Below, one piece after another: positions 57,250-64,000 of a stretch of DNA of 64,000 nt (position 1 is its first letter; every line of letters starts with the position of its first letter). The DNA comes from Mixophyes australis (Eukaryota; Chordata; Amphibia; Anura; Limnodynastidae). Location: positions 81,575,257 to 81,639,256 of the forward strand of contig JAVHZZ010000010.1 of assembly GCA_036250195.1 (NCBI GenBank), written 5' to 3'. Under the pieces are notes generated by a model that was not told the DNA's origin, ran no database searches, and saw only the letters and a program-made list of their open reading frames with translations. The position numbers were made by a program, and so were the translations under genes.

Positions 57250-57700
57250 AAAAAAGTGATTGTTGTTCTACTTTCTGCAAAATCTAAGGATCATTTCACC
57301 TCTTTGATGCTTTTGACACTGTTGATCATCCTCTTCTCGTACAAACCCTTCATTCCATTGGCCTTCGTGACACAGTTCTTTCCTGGTTTACTTCCTACCT
57401 ATCAAACTATTCCTTTCAGTTTCTACCTCTACCACATCCTCCCTGCCACTCCCACTATCTATTGGGGTCCCACAAAGCTCTGTTTTTGGCCCTTTACTTT
57501 TTTCATTGTACACCTCTTCTCTTTGGGTACTAATTCGCTCATTCAGCCTTCAGTACCATCTCTACATTGGTGATACCCAATTCTATATCTCTTCCCCTGA
57601 CCTCTCTCCTTCTGTACTGTCTTGTGTAACCAACTGTCTTTCTGCTATCTCCACATGAATGTGTCAATGCTACCTAAAGCTGAACATGTCCAAAACAGAG
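57250..57700 (+). mobile_element. L2-like LINE, palm fragment
   Basis: Encodes [20 protein letters not shown] (57295-57355, catalytic motif intact), [13 protein letters not shown] (57370-57408), and CYLKLNMSKTE near 57668-57700, with frameshifts. It stops abruptly at about 57700 where L1 sequence of the opposite strand begins. Confidence 0.75.
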
Positions 57701-58345
57701 TCTCCATTTCAAAACTATAATTCACATTTGAAATAATCTTTTTCAGTGTGGGAGGTAATGGCTGCTTCCATACTTGTGCTATATATTTCCTGGTGGCTAT
57801 AAGGACATGACCCAGCACATATCTATCCCATTGCGGAATGGACGGTGGATAGGGGTGTAGGAGGGCCAATTCCGGAGAGGGAGGAACAGAGTGCCTAAAG
57901 ATTGTCTCCAATAGCTCGAAAACTTCAGCCTTTAGGGGTTGAATAGCTGGGCAAGACCAGAACGCGTGGAAAATGTCTCCTTGCTCTGAGCAACTGCGCC
58001 AGCAGAGTGGAGACATCGCGGGCCACATCCTATGGAATTTATCAGGGGTGACGTATATCCAGTTGATAAGCTTAACTAACACTTCTGTATGGTTTAAACA
58101 CCTGGACATTTTAAAAGAGTTCTGGAAGATAAGTTCCCAATCCTCGCTAGAGAATTCTGAGTGGAGCTTTACTCCTATTGGTGCTGGACTTGGGTAAGTC
58201 AGACTGTGTATTGAGGTGGTTGTACCAGAAGGTGATACTAGCCTTTGTCCTTTGTCAGTTTCGTGAAGTATAGTGATGGGGTTGGGGGGGCGTATAGGAA
58301 GTCCCTTAACTGAAGGTAGTGAGATCCAGTGCCTTAGCTCGAGAT
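57701..58345 (-). mobile_element. L1 ORF2 C-terminal fragment
   Basis: The frame at 57701-58109, with upstream sequence to about 58345 in another phase, matches the protein of the L1 at 23876-25012: ITFWYNHLNTQSDLP, MSRCLNHTE, VKLINWIYVTPDKFHRMWP, then CWRSCSEQGDIFHAFWSC, an intact CX3CX7HX4C motif. It ends SNVNYSFEMET. No poly-A or 3' UTR remains, so the L1 3' end is lost at the L2 junction. Stops upstream make it a relic. Confidence 0.82.
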
Positions 58346-58966
58346 ATTTGTAGAACTCGCCTTAAGGTTTAATTTACCTTTTTAACATTCTATTTAAGGG
58401 CTAGAACTTCCCTTTAATACACACTGTCCCCTAAGGCAGCAATTGTGTTACACAAATAGGGAATGCTGATCCCTACTTCCCATCTCTGTAAAGCACTTGG
58501 ATAAACTAAGACATTACATCTGTATTACCAATAAAACCTATGTATGGTGAAAAAGCGAAACTGGGCCTGATATTTAAAGTTAAAAGAGGTTAACCTGTAT
58601 GTCTTGTGGTAAATAGTTAAACTCATCTAATGTATGGAACTTTATAAGTTTGTTCTTAGAACACTTTAAGTGGATTAACTGTTTTGCAATTAAATGTGAA
58701 TTCTTAAAGAAAATTCGTCCTCCGAAGTTATGAAAATGTAGGGTTGTGGATTTCAGGGAACAACTTGCCAATTTTGTGTTTATCAAGAAATTCCTGTCTG
58801 GATTCTTTACTAGTGAAGCTTACAAGCCTGAATTTATGTGCATGTGTTATCTGCATAAATTGAAAAACACTGGCTGTGTACTGCTGGATAATAATATATA
58901 GTGCCTGTTGCACAGAAGTTAAACATTGTCCCCTTGTGCATCAAGTGTACAAATGACAGTATACAT
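58346..58966. other. Unclassified non-coding stretch
   Basis: No feature recognised. Confidence 0.4.
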
Positions 58967-59113
58967 CATACTTGTCGACTTTTTTGACCTCGGTGAGATC
59001 ACAGAGGGGAAGTCCAGGTGGCAAGTGCGAGGGACATTGCAGAGCGAGTCCCGTCATCACTGTCCCCTGCTGTGCAATGCTGCAAATCATCATCTAAACC
59101 CAACCATCATGGT

Positions 59114-59329
59114 CAGGGGCGCATGCAGGGGCCGCTAAAGAAGTGCCCCTACATAGCGGCGCTGTCAAAGAAGCATCCGCGGCGGTGCTGTACTGTATAC
59201 AGCACCGCCGCAGAAGCTTCTTTGACAGCGCCGCGGCTGCTGTATAGTACAGCGCAGCAGGTCTCTCGCGTGGTTTTGTTTTTTTGGGTGGTGGGGTACA
59301 CCCCCTTAATAACCTTGCGTGCGCTCCTG
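59114..59329. mobile_element. Nested element with CAGGGGCGCAtGCAGG ends
   Basis: 216 bp, starting CAGGGGCGCATGCAGG and ending CCTTGCGTGCGCTCCTG. ATGGT is repeated on both sides (59109-59113 and 59330-59334). It holds the large hairpin at 59156-59234. Confidence 0.65.
59156..59234. repeat. Strong GC-rich hairpin
   Basis: The outer stem of 19 bp is perfect: GCGGCGCTGTCAAAGAAGC (59156-59174) with GCTTCTTTGACAGCGCCGC (59216-59234). The inner stem GCGGCGGTGCTGTA pairs with TACAGCACCGCCGC. Confidence 0.92.
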
Positions 59330-59861
59330 ATGGTGGCCCTCTCTCTCAGGGGTCCAGGAGAGCTCCACAAAGTTTGGGAGCCTCCCAGAAGTTTCGGGCA
59401 AGTAGAGAAGTGTACTTGGTACTTGCACCACAAAATGTCAAAACTCTGGAGAGGATAGCATTTCATATATATGTATTATTTGTAGTATCCCACCCTCATA
59501 TACTGTAGAAAATCATCTACGTTCCAGATCAGAAAATGTGAAGCAAAAAAAATGTTTCAACAGTTTGACAGATCTAATTTGACCTGTCCCTGGTCCAAAA
59601 AGTTTAATTTTCAATAAATGTTTGGATAGAGTTAACCTTGGACGTGCCAAGCTTTAGTAAATGACCTCCTACGTGTCAGTTTGTTTTCCATGCCCCATAT
59701 GCAAAGGACAGTGTATTATCCAATCATTAACTTACCCCATAATATTTTATGATAGGCAGCAACACTTTGGATTACTTCCTGAAAATGTTAACCTGCGTGC
59801 ATAGTACTAACTGTGTTCTCTTCATACAGTCTAGTATACACATCACTAAGTATCACAAGGG

Positions 59862-60271
59862 TAGAGATGACCAAAGTTGTTCAGAATTCCACACAAATTG
59901 AATTATATTGTGGAACAGGCCGTTTCGCAGGTGTTTAAAGTTCCAGCGATACAATATTCAAGTTCCAATTTTGTGTCACCATTCTGCGGAACAGTTTTTC
60001 ATACTGGATTTACAAATGGCACATTTAGCGGATTTTAATATCGGTAGGTAGAGCTGGGATGACAACGGACTAAATTCATTCTTCTCTATGGTATGGTTGG
60101 GATAGAAGCTCGGTGAACCAAAATTGATAGGAGAATTTCTGGTGGAACAATAATTATAGGGGAAATCCAAATGGCCAAACTCCGCTGGAGAAACATGTAA
60201 GATTTCATGACCAAATGCAGAAAGAGGCAAATGTTTTGTGGAAATTGCAATGAACATGTTGCTGATCTCTG
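59862..60271. mobile_element. Possible hAT MITE, TAGAGATGA ends
   Basis: The left end TAGAGATGACCAAAGTTGTTCA loosely mirrors the right end TGAACATGTTGCTGATCTCTG. The flanking 8-mers CACAAGGG and CACAACAA share five bases, so an old duplication is possible. No transposase. Confidence 0.4.
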
Positions 60272-61264
60272 CACAACAACTGTATTAACATACCGAAAAT
60301 AATGCAATGTCAAAGAAATAATAGGTTCAAATGCTTAACACTAAAACATAAAGCAAAAATGAACTATTGCTATCAGTGCCTGTGCAGGACCACACATCCA
60401 ATTCTAAAGCAATGACCAATATAAAGCAGTTTAAGTTTTCATTTAAAAAAAAGTATACCTGAAGTTATGTCTACACTGCAGTTTATTCATATTATGATTG
60501 GGCATTTTGAAATGACAAGTATTTCCTGCTTGCCAAGAAAAATACAAATCAGTTCTCTGGCATTCTTTATTGGCGCAGACTCAACCTCTCCTTACAGGCT
60601 TTTTTTTGTTAAGTCAAGGTTAAATTGCTAGAGCTGCAGTATTCTGGCAGAGACAGGGTTAAACGGTAGACGGCGGGATGAGATATGGAAAGTGTCCGCT
60701 TGGCAGCTTTCCCCGTCTCCTCACCCCAGGGCCGCTTGCAGAATAAGACAGACGTGACACCAATTCTAACCAGGCCTTATTATTGTATTTCTTTCAGTGT
60801 TATTGTTCTTGGCTATTTCTTGGGTACGTTTCTGATTTGAAATGGAATCCAGAAGTCTATTGCCCAATCTTACCTCCCGTGTTCACATCTTCTCTGCGCC
60901 TTCCTGGCATTCTGCTTAGTAACAAAAGAGCTGGCTATTTGTATACCCATTCATCTGCTTGCCTCTGTGTGTAGCAAAAGGACAGTTTTCACTGGACGTC
61001 TGGGCCACTTTTATTAAACAGTAATTAAACACGACTTGCTAACTAAATTAAATCAACACAAGTAACATCTGGCTGATCTGTAAATAAAACCTGTTAAATT
61101 GCAGGTCATATGTAAAATGATTTCAGTTTCCGTGTTATAATATATATATATATATATATATATCTACTGACACACGCATGAAATTTTATAGTTGTAGAAT
61201 AAAGGCAGTAGGGGAAGTGGCGGTATGGCATACCACTGTATTGACCCGCGCTTCATCTACTGTG

Positions 61265-61307
<43 letters not shown>

Positions 61308-61669
61308 TAGTATTAGGGTATGGCAAGGCTTTTTATCTTGGTTAGGAAAGGACTTCTACAAGTCACTTTGTCACGACCTGATTACACGTCCAATGTGTTC
61401 TGTGTTAGTTTCATATAGCATATATGAGTTATATGTGTTTTGGTCCATATTGAGACCTATGTATGTTTTCTTGCTATGATGTGGGTAGGTAAAGCATTTT
61501 AGATACCGTAAAAGACGTGATGTACTATTTTGCCTCATGGAAGGTCTTACACAGTGGCAGAACTCTTGTGTGTGCAGATGGATCTGCCGCCATATTACCT
61601 GGAGTTGAGGGGAGCCCTGCAAAACTGGGCTGTCTTTCTGGTCTAAGGCCCCCGCTCCCAACCTTACAC
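60272..61669. other. Unclassified stretch with two TA microsatellites
   Basis: TA runs at 61139-61163 and 61270-61302. No coding or dispersed repeat is recognised. Confidence 0.45.
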
Positions 61670-61677
61670 CTGTATAC

Positions 61678-61961
61678 CACACTTAACAACTTTTGGCAAG
61701 TGTTTTCCGGGAGATGGGCGTGACTGGAGGACAGGAGGGGGTGGGGGCATGGCAAACGCATCATTTGGCCCTGCCCCCGCGACAAAAAAAGGCGGTTTTG
61801 ACGTGGGGGGCTGGGCCAAAATGATGCGATTCATCGTGAATCACGTCATTTCGGCAAGGTAATTCCTGGATGCGGGAGACTTGCCAGCTTTCCCGGGAGT
61901 CTGTGAGACCGACCCGAATTTCAGGAGTCTCCCGGACATTGCAGGAAAGTTGGCAAGTATG
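61678..61961. mobile_element. hAT-type MITE, CATACTTGCCAAC family, with 8-bp TSD
   Basis: 284 bp, flanked by CTGTATAC at 61670-61677 and 61962-61969. The right end is GTTGGCAAGTATG; the left end is decayed (CACACTTAACAAC). The inside has the GCGATTCATCGTGAATC palindrome and CCGGGAG repeats seen in 6835-7091. Confidence 0.88.
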
Positions 61962-61969
61962 CTGTATAC

Positions 61970-63054
61970 CCTGCCTGACGCACCCGCTCTGCTCTCAAAA
62001 GCGCATAATGGAGGCCTGTTCTGACCAGCACATGTGTAATTGAGTCCCTACTTTGAGAGCAGAGCTGGGGGCCACGGAGGTGAGAGTGGCATTGAGGGGT
62101 CCCTACCAAAATTTTGTGACGCACTGTTCCACCCCAGGACTTATAATTCTATTTATCTCCTGTATAATGTAGCTAAGTCTATGGTAACCATTTTTCACAT
62201 AGAGTAAAAATATACATAGTAAAGTCCATCACATGTGGATTTGTACCTATATTTGTGCAGTAGATATAAAAATGAGAGAAAATCTGAGAAAACAGAAGTT
62301 AGAAGGTAAAACACAGAAATCCTTAAAAAAAAAAAAATCTGCATTTCTAGGTAAAAGTAATATATACCATAAGACAATTCACCTTATCATGAAAACATGT
62401 TCTAGAAGAATCTGCAATGATTTGTCAACAATGATCTTGTGGATGGTAAAGAAACAATCTTGTCCATCTTAAAAACTGTGTGAGGTCTAATGTTCTACAA
62501 ATAGACCATGTGTTCTCTTTATGGTGAAAGGGTTAAGGCCCATTTTATTCCCTCTCTAGCCAGAATCACTTCAAGCTGTGGAATTACACAACTCAATCCC
62601 TGTATCTTCTTGAACATATTACCGTGCAGTGACGCTGCGGGAGGGGAATGTGTGTGTAAAGTGATACCCCTGTTGCCGTGTGCACAACAGGGTTATATGA
62701 GAAGTGCATATGGGGGGAGGGAGTTTATACCCTCCCCAATTGAAAATCCCACAATTCTCAGCTGTGGGGGTAAAAAAGCAAGGTGGTAGGCATAGTTATA
62801 ATAAACTACTGCTCAATACATCCACAAGTCACCCTCTTTAGGAAAGGAAAGTTCCATTTTTTAAACAAGGATGCCCCTGTTTACCTTTTGCCTGCTGATC
62901 ATTTTTAAATAAAATAGGAGCCACCTATTTTATAGAGATGAGCCACCTCTTTCTAATGTAATATTTTTTTTGAAAATAAAACCTGCTTTTGGAGCCACAT
63001 TGCTAAAAAAAAAAAGGGACAACCTTGTTTGAAAGAGGGCATTCTCGTCTTTCA
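61970..63054. other. Unclassified non-coding stretch
   Basis: No feature recognised; A tracts at 62327-62338 and 63006-63015. Confidence 0.4.
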
Positions 63055-63135
63055 TCAACATCATCATCATCAACATTTATTTATATAGTGCCAGCAAATT
63101 CCGTATCTCTTTTCAATTGGGGACAAATAGAATAA
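63055..63135 (-). mobile_element. L2-like LINE 3' tail fragment
   Basis: ATC repeats, TTTATATAGTGCCAGCAAAT, then TTCAATTGGGGACAAATAGA, as at 2405 and 12148. It is followed by 63160-63267, an unrelated GCCGATTTCCGGCGAC block typical of frog MITEs. Confidence 0.7.
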
Positions 63136-63267
63136 TAAACAATACTGGGTAGTACAGACAAAGGCAAGTTTGCCTTTGCAAGCCAGCGCCGCTTTAAATT
63201 TTAGCTGTAAACTCGCCGATTTCCGGCGACTTGAACAAATCAGACTTTAATACATTTACCCCCTAGG

Positions 63268-64000
63268 GATTGTAGCGTTTGTATGAGAAGTGAGTGGTCA
63301 ACAGTGTCAAATGCAGCAGAGAGATCCAGGAGAATTAGAAGAGAGGAACAGGCTTTAGTCTTAGCAGTGATCAAATCATTGACAACCTTAGTCTGAGGCG
63401 AGTGTAGGGAATTCTCTCTAGAATGGATGCTGAGAGATGGAATGCTAATTTGAGAGAGAGTTTTGGTTCAGAATTTAGTTTTATTTAGAATAGGAGTAAT
63501 CACTGCGTGCTTGAATAATGATTGTAAGTTACCAGCATCGAGAGAGCAAAATCCTGGACATTGATAGTTGTCGGAGGGTTTGGGGTGGGAGGGTTGAGAA
63601 GAGATTTAAATGTGTTGAAAATCCTTTTTTAAGGTCAGATACCAGAGCAGAGATGAACTAATGGAAGTATACTTGCTTTGCAGTGTTCAGAACATTTCGA
63701 TAATGAAGAAATCATTAGAGGCATGAGATTCACTTTACGCCAGTGACGTTCTACTTTACGGAAATGTTTTTTGAAGTTTTAGTCTCAGTTTAGTGTGCCA
63801 CGGCTGATATCGGTGTCAATGTAGAGTATGAATATTCGCTGGAGCCACTTGTCAAGAGCTCTTGCTAGGGTTGGTGAAAATGAGGTACTGGGAAGTTGGG
63901 AAGAGGTGGAAAACAGTTGAAATTTAAGATTGCTGCTGGTATGAGGCGGCTTTGTAGAGTTTAACAGCAGATAGGTTAAAGTAGTGCAGGTGAGCGTGTC
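63268..64000 (-). pseudogene. L2-like LINE ORF2, linker to palm, runs off window
   Basis: On the minus strand: [18 protein letters not shown] (63345-63290) with an intact first catalytic motif; upstream of it, RIFNTFKSLLNPPTPNPP (63635-63580) and VERHWRKVN (about 63755-63725), the linker between endonuclease and reverse transcriptase. The segment between 63440 and 63560 is shortened and out of frame. Frames are broken; the 5' side lies beyond the window. Confidence 0.7.

Larger units (their letters stand above)
58967..59405. mobile_element. CATACTTGCCAAC-family hAT MITE, disrupted
   Basis: The left end CATACTTGTCGACTTTTTTG and the right part GGGAGCCTCCCAGAAGTTTC plus GGGCAAGTAG match the ends of 6835-7091. 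The flanks do not form a clean duplication. A second element is nested at 59114-59329. Confidence 0.65.

Noticed and set aside
59156..59234. Rho-independent terminator
   Set aside because: A GC hairpin without a following T run, inside a transposable element of a eukaryote.
1..64000. A new multi-gene system or host gene cluster
   Set aside because: Every frame over about 150 codons is explained by a transposable element or tandem repeat. The remaining gaps show no conserved domain, so I cannot support one.

Overview
The window is vertebrate nuclear DNA packed with transposable elements, almost certainly from an anuran amphibian. The evidence is the repeat mix: a tRNA-derived SINE and an L2-like LINE that both end in GAT repeats, palindromic MITEs starting GGGCCTGATTCATTAAGG or GGGCTAGATTTACTAAGC, DIRS-type remnants with an SGNH-hydrolase domain, chromodomain Gypsy, Tc1, hAT, Tigger-like and Penelope pieces. 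These I recognise as typical of frogs; the species cannot be named from the sequence. I find no convincing host gene, tRNA, rRNA, CRISPR array or prokaryotic operon. Most open frames are either decayed transposon genes or by-products of tandem repeats.

Layout. 0-5 kb: an L2-like LINE (minus) with a small element nested in it, LINE and SINE tails, and a 31-bp minisatellite. 5-13.4 kb: a very long near-perfect hairpin (5128-5322), a palindromic MITE, a hAT-type MITE with an exact 8-bp target duplication, a Penelope GIY-YIG fragment, LTR-like sequence, a full SINE and a second 31-bp minisatellite. 13.5-17 kb: an SGNH-hydrolase remnant and a BED-finger hAT remnant. 17.8-18.5 and 30.7-31.3 kb: two copies of an unclassified element embedded in TA microsatellites. 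20.4-22.7 kb: a complete but dead hAT transposon with 8-bp duplications. 23.9-25.2 kb: a young-looking, 5'-truncated L1 insertion with a 16-bp duplication and an open ORF2 3' end. 25.7-34.7 kb: SINEs, small hAT MITEs, a Tc1 5' fragment, a DIRS end, LTR-like sequence and an L2-type ORF2. 35-39.5 kb is mostly featureless.

40.4-44.6 kb is one Tc1 transposon broken by a DIRS/SGNH fragment plus SINE, then an L2 LINE, and truncated by a minisatellite-bearing element. 47.1-50.2 kb is a Gypsy chromovirus with intact outer ends and a matching 5-bp duplication, an internal deletion and a nested MITE. 51-54 kb holds a second MITE subfamily and a duplicated block. 54.5-58.3 kb stacks a 700-bp TAG tract, a CR1 LINE, a SINE piece, an L2 piece and an L1 piece. 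59-62 kb has three hAT-like small elements. 63-64 kb runs off the window inside an L2-like ORF2.

The elements do not act together as one system. The nearest thing to a functional partnership is the SINE and the L2-like LINE, whose 3' tails match, so the LINE enzyme probably mobilised the SINE. The nested insertions, target duplications and lost catalytic residues give a relative age order for much of the window.
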